DNA of 52,443 bases from JAEHDI01 sp035455185 (GTDB lineage: Bacteria; Acidobacteriota; Terriglobia; Bryobacterales; Bryobacteraceae): the NCBI GenBank assembly GCA_035455185.1, contig DATIFQ010000145.1, forward strand, positions 1-52,443. Reading direction: 5' to 3'. A model generated the notes under the pieces. The model had not been told where the DNA came from. It did not search any database and saw only the letters and a program-made list of their open reading frames with translations. Shown here piece by piece: positions 9,253 to 17,282 of this stretch. The first letter of the stretch is position 1. Each line of letters opens with the position of its first letter. The translations under genes were made by a program, and so were the position numbers.

Positions 9253-9573
9253 CTAACCCTTCGCCGGCGAAGTTCCCTCGGAGCCGGGCTCCGGGGCCGT
9301 GACAGCCTCGCGGTACGCCTGTTTGCCGGCCTGGACGGCGGCGGCCAACTGCTCGCGCTGCCGGCCGATGGCCGTCTTGCCTTTGTCGATCAACTCTCCG
9401 GCGGAATCGTAGAGATCCTCGCCCCGCTTGCGCAGGTAGTCTTTTCCCTCACCGGCTCTGTTCCGGATCAGTTCGCGGGTTTCCAGTCCCGACTTTGGGG
9501 CGAACAGAACGCCGACCGCCACACCGATGCCGAGCCCTAGAAAGAAGTAAGAAAGTCTCCTATCGTCACCCAT
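9253..9573 (-). CDS. YtxH domain-containing small membrane protein
   Basis: This 106-residue protein matches the YtxH pattern: a glycine-rich transmembrane helix (FFLGLGIGVAVGVLFAPKSG, about 10-29) ending in the typical APKSG, followed by a lysine/glutamate-rich amphipathic helix with KRGEDLYD-type repeats. Bacillus YtxH and YtxG are general-stress proteins of unknown mechanism. The gene is first in a minus-strand run leading to the coiled-coil protein, PHP phosphatase and M1 peptidase, and is divergent from recX. Confidence 0.85.
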   Translation of the reverse strand: MGDDRRLSYFFLGLGIGVAVGVLFAPKSGLETRELIRNRAGEGKDYLRKRGEDLYDSAGELIDKGKTAIGRQREQLAAAVQAGKQAYREAVTAPEPGSEGTSPAKG

Positions 9574-9621
9574 GTCACCCTCCAGTCGCGGTGCTGGCTA
9601 AGTTGCCTCGCTTCCATTCGC

Positions 9622-9669
9622 ATACTAGCACATTCCATCTTCGGCGGAGCCGGAATGCCGTGCTAGAAT
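9622..9669. promoter_or_regulatory. Palindromic divergent promoter/operator between ytxH-like gene and recX
   Basis: CTAGCACATTCC (9625-9636) is the inverted repeat of GGAAT-gcc-GTGCTAG (9652-9666): twelve paired bases with a three-base bulge around a 15-base centre. A -10-like hexamer overlaps each arm: TAGAAT on the plus strand (9664-9669, toward recX) and TAGTAT on the minus strand (complement of 9622-9627, toward the YtxH gene). No good -35 boxes are visible, so activation or repression by a protein binding the palindrome is plausible. Confidence 0.4.
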
Positions 9670-9715
9670 CGAGTGGGCTTCCGGGCGTATTTCTCTCAAT
9701 CGCGCTGGAAGAACC

Positions 9716-10276
9716 GTGCGGATGGCGGCACGCAAACCGAAAAAATTGGACAGCGAGGGCCTCTGGAGCTATGCCCTTCGCTCGCTGGCCGGGCGGGCAC
9801 ATTCCGTCTCCGAGCTTCGGGAGAAGCTCCGAAGAAGGGCTGAGAAGCCCGAGGACACGGCCGCAATCCTTGCCCGGCTGCGCGAACGCGGATACCTCGA
9901 CGACAGGCACTTCGCGGAAGGTTTCGCCTTCTCGCGGCTTGGCAACCAGGGATTCGGCAAGCACCGCGTGCTGCGCGATCTGCGCCAGCGAAGAGTAGCG
10001 CCGGCGGTCGCCGAACGTGCGGTCCGCGAGGCCTACCAAGACACTGACGAGGTGGAATTGATCGAGAGTTTCCTCGCGCGAAAGTACCGGAGAGTGCCGC
10101 TCGCCGAGTTTCTCAGCGAGCCGAAGAACCTCGCTTCAGCCTACCGCAGGCTTCGCGTGGCAGGCTTCAGCTCGAGTCCGGTGATCCGGGTATTGAAGCG
10201 GTACGCGGCCGAGGCGGAATCGCTGGAGACCTTGGACACCGAAGACGACCCCGGAGAACGGCGGGACGCGGAGTAG
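9716..10276 (+). CDS. recX: Regulatory protein RecX
   Basis: This 186-residue protein has the three tandem three-helix repeats of RecX. The N-terminal motif LRSLAGRAHSVSELREKL and the central RERGYLDDRHFAEGFAFSRL are diagnostic, followed by KHRVLRDLRQRRV. RecX binds RecA filaments and limits their extension and ATPase, tuning recombination and the SOS response. No recA is adjacent here. Start choice is open: GTG 9716 has GGAAG four bases upstream, while ATG 9722 has it ten bases upstream; the two differ by two residues. It is divergent from the YtxH operon and convergent with the FAH-family gene. Confidence 0.9.
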   Translation: MRMAARKPKKLDSEGLWSYALRSLAGRAHSVSELREKLRRRAEKPEDTAAILARLRERGYLDDRHFAEGFAFSRLGNQGFGKHRVLRDLRQRRVAPAVAERAVREAYQDTDEVELIESFLARKYRRVPLAEFLSEPKNLASAYRRLRVAGFSSSPVIRVLKRYAAEAESLETLDTEDDPGERRDAE

Positions 10277-10286
10277 TTTCGGCGAG

Positions 10287-11132
10287 CTATTCCACGAGCG
10301 CCACCGGGTTCCTGAGCTCTCCGATTTCCGGTACGCGGATGCTGACCACGTCGTCCGGTTGGAGGGCCGCGGACTCCGGAACGATGATGCCGGTACCGGT
10401 GAGGAGCACTGATCCGGCCGGCACCGGGTTGGCCCGGAGCAGATATTCAACGAGCGTTTCGAAGCGGCGGTGCAGCCGCGAGGTGGAGACGCTGCCCGAG
10501 AAGATTGTGGAATCGCCGCGGGTGATCGTGCAGGTCATCTCCAGTTGATACGGCTCCACCAATTCGTCGACGGTCACAATCACCGGTCCCAAGGCGCAGG
10601 AGGAGGTATACATCTTCGACTGGGGCAGATATAAAGGATTCTCTCGCTCGATGTCCCAGGCTGAAACGTCGTTAGCAAGAGTGTAGCCGAGAATCCTTCC
10701 TCTCCTTCCGAGCACGAGAGCCAGTTCTGGTTCCGGTGCGGTGAACTTCGAGTCAGCCCGGATACCAATGGGCTTGCACGGCCCCACGCAGACTCTTGCC
10801 GTGCCTTTGAAGAAGATCTCCGGCCTCGATTCCCGGTAGACATGCGCGTAAATCCCTTCTTGGGCTCCCTGCTCGCCGTCGCGGAAACTGGCGCTCACTT
10901 CGTAGGTGCAGCCGCAGGCCCACACTTCAAGCGGGAGAAGCGGAATCACCGCCGTGCCCTGCTCGGCGTGCCGGCTGGCCGACTGCCCGGCCAGTTCGCT
11001 GAGACTGACAGACTCAGTCTCGGCCTTTTGGATCAATTCGAGAAGAGTGTACCCGGGAATGGGTCGCACCATCTCTCGCTCGAATACAGCCGCGGTTATG
11101 GTGCTTTGATGCCTGATTTGTCCAAGATGCAT
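10287..11132 (-). CDS. FAH-family hydratase/hydrolase, probable 2-keto-3-deoxy-sugar-acid dehydratase
   Basis: This 281-residue protein carries the fumarylacetoacetase-family core. The metal ligands are visible as the two glutamates of APEPELALVLG and the aspartate of ANDVSAWDIEREN, and the C-terminal TGTGIIVPESAALQPDDVV is a family landmark. FAH-like enzymes include 2-keto-3-deoxy-pentonate dehydratases (KdaD/XylX type), which make 2,5-dioxopentanoate. The adjacent upstream gene, 7 bases away, encodes an aldehyde dehydrogenase of the type that oxidises this product to 2-oxoglutarate, so the pair fits the end of an oxidative pentose or sugar-acid route. The substrate assignment is inference from the pairing. 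Confidence 0.82.
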   Translation of the reverse strand: MHLGQIRHQSTITAAVFEREMVRPIPGYTLLELIQKAETESVSLSELAGQSASRHAEQGTAVIPLLPLEVWACGCTYEVSASFRDGEQGAQEGIYAHVYRESRPEIFFKGTARVCVGPCKPIGIRADSKFTAPEPELALVLGRRGRILGYTLANDVSAWDIERENPLYLPQSKMYTSSCALGPVIVTVDELVEPYQLEMTCTITRGDSTIFSGSVSTSRLHRRFETLVEYLLRANPVPAGSVLLTGTGIIVPESAALQPDDVVSIRVPEIGELRNPVALVE

Positions 11133-11139
11133 GGAATGT

Positions 11140-12579
11140 TCAGTATTTCAGGTAAACAGTCTTAAAGTCGGTATAAAACTCCAGCGCGGTCGGGCCCTGT
11201 TCTTTCGGGCCGAAGCTGGAGTCTTTCGTCCCGCCAAAGGGCAACTGGTATTCTACACCGGCGCTAGGCAGGTTGACGGTGAGCAATCCCGCTTCGCTGT
11301 GGTATACGTAATCGAACACCCGTGAAACGTTGGTGGTTTGCAGCGACGCGGAGAGCCCAAACGGAATGTTGTTGGCGATCCGGAGGGCATCCTCGAAATC
11401 CCTGGCGCGCATGACGGCCAGCACCGGTCCAAAGACCTCCTCCCTCGCGATGGTCATGTCCGTGGTGACATCGGCGAAGATCGTGGGCGCCACGAAGTAG
11501 CCCTTGTCATAACCGTCGCCCGTCAGACGCTCGCCCCCGATTCTGGGCGGTCCGGCCTCTTTGCGGCCGATCTCGATATAACGGAGGTCGGTGTCGAGTT
11601 GAGCCTGGTCGATCGCCGGTCCAATGTCCACGCCCGGTTCGAGCCCGTTGCCAACGCGCAGTTTCCGAGTGCGCTCCACGAGCGCCTCGACAAACCTGTT
11701 GTAGATTGACTCTTCGACGATGGCGCGGCTGGTAGCAGTGCACTTCTGCCCGGTCGAGAAGAAGGCGCCATTCACGACGTTCTCAACTGCGAGCGCGAAA
11801 TCCGCGTCGGCGAGCACGATCGTCGGGTTTTTCCCGCCCATTTCCAGTTGAATCTTGAGCCGGCGTTTGGACGCTTCGCCGTGGAGCCAGTGACCAACTT
11901 CGCAAGAGCCGGTGAAAGACACCGCCTTGACCGGTTTCGCATTGATGAGCGTCTTCCCGAGTTCGCCGCCCGGGCCGGCGACGAAGTTCACAACACCCTT
12001 CGGAACGCCGGCCTCGTGGCACGCCTCGACGATACGCCACGCGCTCAGCGGCGCGGCCGACGCCGGCTTGATCACAGCGGTATTGCCGCAGATGAGCGCA
12101 GGCGCGAGCTTCCACGCTGGAATTGCACTCGGAAAGTTCCACGGTGTGATGAGTCCGGCCACGCCGACCGGCTTCCGCACCGCGAACATGTGCACACGGT
12201 CTCGCTCGGAGGGCACGAGGTAGCCGGGCAGCCGCGATCCCTCCCCGGCGAAATACCGGAAAATGTTGATGGCGCGGCGGACCTCTCCTTTGGCTTCCGG
12301 AAGAGTCTTTCCCTCCTCCCGGGTCATCTCGGCGGCGAGCTGTTCGAACTTCCGGTCCAGGATTTCCGCGGTTTTGTAAAGGTAGTTCCCTCGAGCCGGC
12401 GCTGGGAGGCTCGACCACGGGCCGAGCGCAGCCTCGGCCGCTCCGGCGGCCGCCTCAACGTCAGTCGCCGAACCGCGAACGAACAGACCGACCACTTCGT
12501 CGACATTGGCTGGGTTGCGATTTTCGAAGGTGGTTCCTTCGACCCATTCCCCGTTGATGTAATTGCGGAAGGTTTCCAT
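11140..12579 (-). CDS. NAD(P)-dependent aldehyde dehydrogenase, probable 2,5-dioxopentanoate dehydrogenase
   Basis: This 479-residue enzyme from ATG 12579 (an in-frame GTG lies 9 bases upstream) is a full-length ALDH. The conserved ITPWNFP, the glycine motif SFTGSCEVG, catalytic Glu246 in LEMGGKNP and catalytic Cys280 in GQKCTATSR are all present. The EEVFGPVLAV segment near the C-terminus and the short end VYLKY resemble the alpha-ketoglutarate semialdehyde dehydrogenase (GucD/YcbD) branch. It is cytosolic and would reduce NAD(P)+ while oxidising 2,5-dioxopentanoate. It is translationally close to the FAH gene (7-base gap). Specificity is inferred from the pairing. Confidence 0.9.
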   Translation of the reverse strand: METFRNYINGEWVEGTTFENRNPANVDEVVGLFVRGSATDVEAAAGAAEAALGPWSSLPAPARGNYLYKTAEILDRKFEQLAAEMTREEGKTLPEAKGEVRRAINIFRYFAGEGSRLPGYLVPSERDRVHMFAVRKPVGVAGLITPWNFPSAIPAWKLAPALICGNTAVIKPASAAPLSAWRIVEACHEAGVPKGVVNFVAGPGGELGKTLINAKPVKAVSFTGSCEVGHWLHGEASKRRLKIQLEMGGKNPTIVLADADFALAVENVVNGAFFSTGQKCTATSRAIVEESIYNRFVEALVERTRKLRVGNGLEPGVDIGPAIDQAQLDTDLRYIEIGRKEAGPPRIGGERLTGDGYDKGYFVAPTIFADVTTDMTIAREEVFGPVLAVMRARDFEDALRIANNIPFGLSASLQTTNVSRVFDYVYHSEAGLLTVNLPSAGVEYQLPFGGTKDSSFGPKEQGPTALEFYTDFKTVYLKY

Positions 12580-12690
12580 AGAAATCACTTATCGCTCGAG
12601 CCTCTGAAGCACCGCACACACAGAACCGCGACCGTAAGCGAGCGGTCCGGCGAACGTCCGGATGGTTCCCCAGGCTTCCAGCTCAGCACC

Positions 12691-13257
12691 CTAGAACGCC
12701 ACTTTCGGAACCGTGCGCGCGGCGGGCTCGGTCTTAAAGTATGCGTCGTTGCGCGCGAAACCGAACAGCGAGGCGGCGATGTTGTTGGGGAACAGCTCAA
12801 TGGTTGTGTTGTACCGCTGGACGGTTTCGTTGTACTTTCGCCGTTCGACCGCAATCCGGTTTTCGGTCCCGGCGAGTTCGTCCTGCAGGCGTAGGAAATT
12901 CTCGTTAGACTTCAGGTTCGGATAATTCTCCACTACCAGGAGCAGCCGGCCGAGGGCGCCGTCGAGGCGTGTGTTCGCGTCGATCTTCTCTTGCGGTGTG
13001 CGCGCGCCGAGCAGGGCAGCGCGGGCGCTCGTGACCGACTCCATCACTTCCCGCTCCTGCTTTGCGAACCCTTTCACGGTTTCCACGAGGTTCGGGATCA
13101 GGTCGGCGCGCCGCTGCAATGCGACGTCCACCTGGGCCCACGCCCCGTTGATCGACTCGCGCTGGGTTACCAACTCGTTCCGAATCCCGACCAGCTTGCC
13201 TCCGAAGATCAGGCCGGCGAGCAACAGCACGCCCAATACGATCGCCACAGCTTTCAT
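12691..13257 (-). CDS. LemA family protein
   Basis: This 188-residue protein starts at ATG 13257, preceded by the SD GAGGTG. It has an N-terminal transmembrane helix (VAIVLGVLLLAGLIFGG) and the LemA signature NELVTQRESINGAWAQVDV, ALQRRADLIPNLVETVKG and a C-terminal YNTTIELFPNNIAASLFGF. LemA proteins are helical envelope proteins of unclear biochemical role that often occur next to TPM-domain (YgcG-like) proteins, as here with one gene between. The gene is 10 bases after the nucleotidyltransferase gene and probably shares its transcript. Confidence 0.92.
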   Translation of the reverse strand: MKAVAIVLGVLLLAGLIFGGKLVGIRNELVTQRESINGAWAQVDVALQRRADLIPNLVETVKGFAKQEREVMESVTSARAALLGARTPQEKIDANTRLDGALGRLLLVVENYPNLKSNENFLRLQDELAGTENRIAVERRKYNETVQRYNTTIELFPNNIAASLFGFARNDAYFKTEPAARTVPKVAF

Positions 13258-13267
13258 ATGCACCTCG

Positions 13268-13978
13268 TCATTTCTCGAGTTGATCCACGGCGTTTATTAC
13301 CGTCTGAACTTGAACCAGATAGCTCTCGAAGAGCGGAGAAGGATCCACGTCACGCGGTTTCCGCTTACCCTCGCGCAAATCGAGGATTGCTTCAAAGGGT
13401 GACGGGTCGATTCCGAACCGTTCCCGGGTCTTCGCGATGACCTGCCGCTTCTCAAAGCCGGATTCCGCACCCGCCAGCAGCAAAGCGTGGCGAAAGAGAA
13501 CGCAAAAAGTGGACAACGAGTCAGACAGCAGGCTCCGCAACAGCTCCTTGTCGCCAAGGACCCCGGCCGCCTTCTGGCGCAACCGCAGCAGTTTGGCGCG
13601 CAACTCGTGTTCGACCTCCGCCCTGTAGAACGACTTATCCACTTCGAGGTCTTTGACGATATCCTCGCCGGACAGAATGCGGTGACGCCCGCGGATGTCA
13701 TGGAACTCGATCGGAAAGCAATCGGTCGACGTTCGCACTTCGTCAAGACTCATCAGGAGCGGCGACGGGTTCCCAAGTTCGCGCCACCAGCGGAAGATCG
13801 GAGCCGAGTCCGCCAGTTCGCGTGAGGTCACCAGCCGGAGTACGCAGAGAATATTGAGGTCCGAGAACCGGCCGTGATGGTCGCCTACCGCGGCAGAGCC
13901 ATAGAGCACCACCGACACCAGGCGGTCGTCGTAGGCCTTCCGCAGTCGTTCCACCAACTGATTCAGAACGCGTTCCAT
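13268..13978 (-). CDS. Pol-beta-type nucleotidyltransferase domain protein, possibly degenerate
   Basis: This 236-residue protein begins with a minimal nucleotidyltransferase fold: VVLYGSAAVGDHH (Gly27, Ser28) followed by the metal site FSDLNILCV. The usual second metal aspartate is Asn42 (D40-L-N42), so catalysis may be lost or altered. Residues about 105-230 form an alpha-helical domain that could bind substrate or be HEPN-like. It is tightly packed between the TPM gene (12 bases) and lemA (10 bases). I cannot name a substrate; ligand binding, rather than NMP transfer, is an option. Confidence 0.75.
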   Translation of the reverse strand: MERVLNQLVERLRKAYDDRLVSVVLYGSAAVGDHHGRFSDLNILCVLRLVTSRELADSAPIFRWWRELGNPSPLLMSLDEVRTSTDCFPIEFHDIRGRHRILSGEDIVKDLEVDKSFYRAEVEHELRAKLLRLRQKAAGVLGDKELLRSLLSDSLSTFCVLFRHALLLAGAESGFEKRQVIAKTRERFGIDPSPFEAILDLREGKRKPRDVDPSPLFESYLVQVQTVINAVDQLEK

Positions 13979-13990
13979 CCGATCACCAGA

Positions 13991-14776
13991 TTACCAACTG
14001 CTGGAGGCGCCGCCTCCGCCTGAATCTCCGCCGCCGAAGCCGCCGAATGTGTCGCCAGAGTCCCATCCGCCAAAACCGCCGCCACTGGAACGGCCGCCCA
14101 TGGAGCGGCCCATTATGTTACCCGCGAGCATGGCCAACAGCAGATCGGCGCCCGAACCGCGCCCGCGGCGGCGTCCGCCACCCACACCATTCAGCAGCAG
14201 CAAGAGCATTACCACACCGCCGATGATCACCGGCCACGGGATTTCAGAGGCACTCGGACGCGTCCTGCGCGGGAGCGTGGTATCAAGTTTCACGCCTTTC
14301 GCCTCCGCGATCCGTGAGCCGGCAACCTGGACGGCTTCGGTCAGGGCCTCTCCGTAACGTCCTTCGCGCAAGGCCGGTCTCATCGCCCGCAGAATGCTGC
14401 CCGAGAAGCCGTCAGGGATTATGGGCTCCAGCCCGTAGCCGACTTCCATGCGCATCTTGCGGTCCTGGATCACCAGCAGCAGCAAGAGGCCCTCGTTCTT
14501 CCCTTTCTGGCCGATCCCCCAACGGCGGAACATGTCGTTGGCTACGTCTTCGATCGGCTCTCCGGCGAGCGTGGAGAGAGTAACCACCGCCACCTGCGCG
14601 CCGGTCTGCGTGTCCAGCCGGGAGCAATACCGTTCGAGATTCGCCCGTGAGCCGGGATCAATGACACGCGCGAAGTCACTGACGTACCCCTCGGGCTTGA
14701 GGGCCGCAAAATCGACAGGATAGGCTGCGGCAGCGCACACCATCAGGGCGCATGCAGCGAGGGAGAGCCGGCGCAT
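13991..14776 (-). CDS. TPM domain protein (YgcG-like), membrane anchored with Gly/Ser tail
   Basis: This 261-residue protein has a signal peptide (residues 1-19) and a TPM domain (about 32-165) with VSDFARVIDPGSRANLE, GAQVAVVTL, MFRRWGIGQKGKNEGLLLLL and MRMEVGYGLEPIIPD, all typical. A transmembrane helix (about 180-197) is followed by a tail of Gly/Ser repeats ending GGGGASSSW. The closing aromatic after a glycine run is characteristic of this family. TPM proteins are periplasmic, with phosphatase-like or structural roles reported in a few homologues, including photosystem repair in plants. It is transcribed with the nucleotidyltransferase and lemA. Confidence 0.9.
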   Translation of the reverse strand: MRRLSLAACALMVCAAAAYPVDFAALKPEGYVSDFARVIDPGSRANLERYCSRLDTQTGAQVAVVTLSTLAGEPIEDVANDMFRRWGIGQKGKNEGLLLLLVIQDRKMRMEVGYGLEPIIPDGFSGSILRAMRPALREGRYGEALTEAVQVAGSRIAEAKGVKLDTTLPRRTRPSASEIPWPVIIGGVVMLLLLLNGVGGGRRRGRGSGADLLLAMLAGNIMGRSMGGRSSGGGFGGWDSGDTFGGFGGGDSGGGGASSSW

Positions 14777-14829
14777 TGGTTGAAGCCTACAGTGTACCCC
14801 GGCCCGCCGGGCAGTGGGTGCGCAGCGCG

Positions 14830-16116
14830 CTAACAGGCCAGTTCTTCCCGCCCGACTCGAAGTCCTTCGAGGTTCCCCAACACCGTCAGGGCAATGTGGC
14901 GAGGGTCGAAGATATCCTGTGCGAGCTGCTGCACTTCGGCCGCGGTAACCTTCTCGATGCTGTTCAGCATTTCGTCCATCGAGATGAACCGGCCGAAATA
15001 GAGCGCCTGGCGCGCGAGGTTCGCCATGCGGTTGGACGTCGATTCGAGGCCGAGCATCATCGAGCCCTTGAGATGATCCTTCGCACGGCGCAGTTCCTCC
15101 TCGCCGACCAGTTCCTGCTTGAGCTGCTTGAACTCCTCGATGATCAGGTGGATAACCTGCCGGCAGGTTTCAAGCGAGGTCCCGGCGTAAATGGAGAGAC
15201 ACCCCGTGTCCCGGTAGGCGCTCAGTTCGGAGAAGACGGCATAGGCCAGACCGCGTTTCTCCCGGATGTTTTGGAACAGGCGGGAGCTCATACCTCCCCC
15301 GAGCAAAGCGTTGAGAACATAAGAGACGTATCGCCCTTCGTGCGGCAGCGGGTAGCAGGGAACACCGAGACAGACGTGCACCTGTTCGAGCGACTTCTTG
15401 TTTCTCAGGCTGATGCGCGCGTGAGTCGAGGCGGGTGGTGTCGCCGGTACGCTGCCGTTCCCGGAGAGCGCACCGAATCGTTCGCCGACAAGTCCGGCCA
15501 GTTGGCTGTGCGTCAGGTTGCCTGCGGCGGTGATGGTGATGTTTGAGGGGACATACACACTGCGGTAATACGTCTCGATCATGTCCCTGCCAAAGCGTTT
15601 GACCGTCTCCCGCGTGCCCAGGATTGGTTTGCCCAGTGGGTGATCCTTCCAGAAGTTGCCCGAAAAGACCTCGTGGACGAGGTATTCGGGATTGTCGGCC
15701 TCCATTTTCAGTTCCTCGAGGACGACGCCCTTCTCTTTTTCGACGTCTTCATCCCGGAACACCGGGTTCAAGACGAGATCGCTGAGCACGTCGAATACCA
15801 GCGGCAGGTGTTCGTCGAGGACTTTGGCGTTGAAGCTGACCAGTTCCTTGGCGGTGAAAGCGTCAAGATTGCCCCCGACCGAATCGACGGAACGTGCGAT
15901 TTCCTCCGCAGACCTGTTCGTCGTGCCTTTGAAGACCATGTGCTCGACGAAGTGCGAGATCCCGTTCTCCTCCGCCGACTCCTGCCGGGAACCGGTGCCC
16001 ATCCAGATGCCAACCGCCACCGATCGCACGTGGGGTATGGTCTCCGAGATGAGCCGGATTCCGCTTGGGAGCTGGGAAACCTCGATATCACGCACCGATA
16101 GATTACTACTGGACAT
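14830..16116 (-). CDS. M16 family zinc peptidase (processing-peptidase-like)
   Basis: This 428-residue protein has the inverted zinc motif HFVEH (His55, Glu58, His59) and the third ligand Glu135 in VVLEELKME, 76 residues on, as in pitrilysins. Further family landmarks are SRLFQNIREKRGLAYAV and the N-terminal GSRQESAEENGISHF. It resembles the mitochondrial-processing-peptidase beta-subunit and bacterial PqqL/YmxG type. No signal peptide is visible, so it is probably cytosolic. It degrades or processes peptides, perhaps cleared signal peptides. It lies first in a minus-strand series, 53 bases before the TPM gene. Confidence 0.92.
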   Translation of the reverse strand: MSSSNLSVRDIEVSQLPSGIRLISETIPHVRSVAVGIWMGTGSRQESAEENGISHFVEHMVFKGTTNRSAEEIARSVDSVGGNLDAFTAKELVSFNAKVLDEHLPLVFDVLSDLVLNPVFRDEDVEKEKGVVLEELKMEADNPEYLVHEVFSGNFWKDHPLGKPILGTRETVKRFGRDMIETYYRSVYVPSNITITAAGNLTHSQLAGLVGERFGALSGNGSVPATPPASTHARISLRNKKSLEQVHVCLGVPCYPLPHEGRYVSYVLNALLGGGMSSRLFQNIREKRGLAYAVFSELSAYRDTGCLSIYAGTSLETCRQVIHLIIEEFKQLKQELVGEEELRRAKDHLKGSMMLGLESTSNRMANLARQALYFGRFISMDEMLNSIEKVTAAEVQQLAQDIFDPRHIALTVLGNLEGLRVGREELAC

Positions 16117-16212
16117 GAGTGCTGAGAGGATTGCGCCTGATTCATTTTCGCATTCCAGACCCCCCTTCCGCTACTCACCCGCCGCTCCACAGGGCTTGCG
16201 AGGACCGGGTGG

Positions 16213-16218
16213 TAGACT
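16213..16218 (+). promoter_or_regulatory. Extended -10 element, likely leaderless start of rlmN
   Basis: TAGACT, within GGTGGTAGACTG, ends 7 bases before ATG 16226, so the expected start of transcription falls at the ATG. There is no SD in this interval. The same 12-mer precedes the TauE-like gene at 3481-3492. Confidence 0.4.
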
Positions 16219-16225
16219 GTTGTAT

Positions 16226-17266
16226 ATGGCGCAAGTCCTTCTGGGGATGGAACTTCCGGAGATCCAGGCGCTGTTGGGGCCGGGCCACCCGGGATACCGC
16301 GCCAGGCAGATTTATGATGCCATCTACCGGCAAAGGGCCACCGGGCTTTCGGCCATTTCCAACCTGCCGCGCGCGCTGCGGCATATGCTTCAGACGGACT
16401 GGCGGATAGGTTTGCCGGCGCTCGAGACCCGCTTCGCTTCCACTGACGGTACGAAACGCTACCTTCTGAAGCTCGACGACCAGCGTACGGTCGAGGCGGT
16501 GCTCATGCCGGAGGGAGCTCGGAGCACGATCTGCATCTCGACCCAAGTCGGCTGTCCGGTCGACTGCAAATTCTGCATGACCGCGCTGATGGGGCTCGAG
16601 CGAAACCTGACTGCGGGCGAGATCGTCGGACAGGTCCTGTTCGTGGCCGGCAACACCGATCTTTGGGCTGGGCTGGACCGGCTGAACATCGTGATGATGG
16701 GGATGGGCGAGCCTCTGCTGAACCTTCCCAACGTCCTCAAAGCCACCCGTCTGCTCTGCGACCCGGACGGCATCGGCCTGTCCGTCCGCCGGATCACGCT
16801 CTCGACGTCCGGAATCATCCCCAAAATTGAGGAACTCGGCAGAGCCGATGTCCGACCGAAGCTGGCCATCTCACTCAACGCGTCGACGGAGGAACAACGC
16901 CGGGCACTGATGCCGATCACCCGGAAGTACCACCTGAAGGACCTGATGGATGCCTGCCGCGCCTACCCGTTGCGCCCTTGGGAGAGGCTGACCTTCGAGT
17001 ACGTGCTTCTCAGAGGAGTCAACGACAGCGACGCGGACGCTAGGCGGGTGGTCGGACTGCTCGCCAACCTGAAGTCCAAGGTGAACCTGATCGCGCTGAA
17101 CCCCGGACCGGGCATCCCGTTCGAAACGCCCGAACCAGAGCGCGTGGAGTCTTTCCAAACGATTGTAAAGCGGTCCGTGCCGTGCTTCGTCCGCAAGCCG
17201 CGCGGCCGCGACATCTTCGCGGCGTGCGGTCAACTGAAGAGAGTTGCGCTCGCAGAGATCGCGTGA
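16226..17266 (+). CDS. rlmN: Dual-specificity 23S rRNA/tRNA adenine C2-methyltransferase RlmN
   Basis: The start ATG 16226 gives 346 residues, the normal RlmN size; longer in-frame readings run through the divergent M16 gene and are rejected. The radical-SAM cluster motif is CPVDCKFC (Cys110, Cys114, Cys117). The methyl-carrying cysteine is Cys334 in IFAACGQL. The motif GMGEPLLN and the LALNPGPG-like IALNPGPG segment are also present. The enzyme methylates A2503 of 23S rRNA and A37 of some tRNAs, supporting decoding accuracy. It stands alone, divergent from the M16 gene and convergent with the ThuA-like gene 16 bases away. Confidence 0.95.
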   Translation: MAQVLLGMELPEIQALLGPGHPGYRARQIYDAIYRQRATGLSAISNLPRALRHMLQTDWRIGLPALETRFASTDGTKRYLLKLDDQRTVEAVLMPEGARSTICISTQVGCPVDCKFCMTALMGLERNLTAGEIVGQVLFVAGNTDLWAGLDRLNIVMMGMGEPLLNLPNVLKATRLLCDPDGIGLSVRRITLSTSGIIPKIEELGRADVRPKLAISLNASTEEQRRALMPITRKYHLKDLMDACRAYPLRPWERLTFEYVLLRGVNDSDADARRVVGLLANLKSKVNLIALNPGPGIPFETPEPERVESFQTIVKRSVPCFVRKPRGRDIFAACGQLKRVALAEIA

Positions 17267-17282
17267 AGACCTGGACGCAATC

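Noticed and set aside
11848..12894. 348-codon plus-strand frame over the aldehyde dehydrogenase and lemA genes
   Set aside because: Antisense shadow of two well-supported genes, no SD, no recognisable domain.
15656..16225. N-terminal extension of the rlmN frame
   Set aside because: It would run through the divergent M16 gene and add 190 residues with no homology to RlmN; ATG 16226 gives the standard length.
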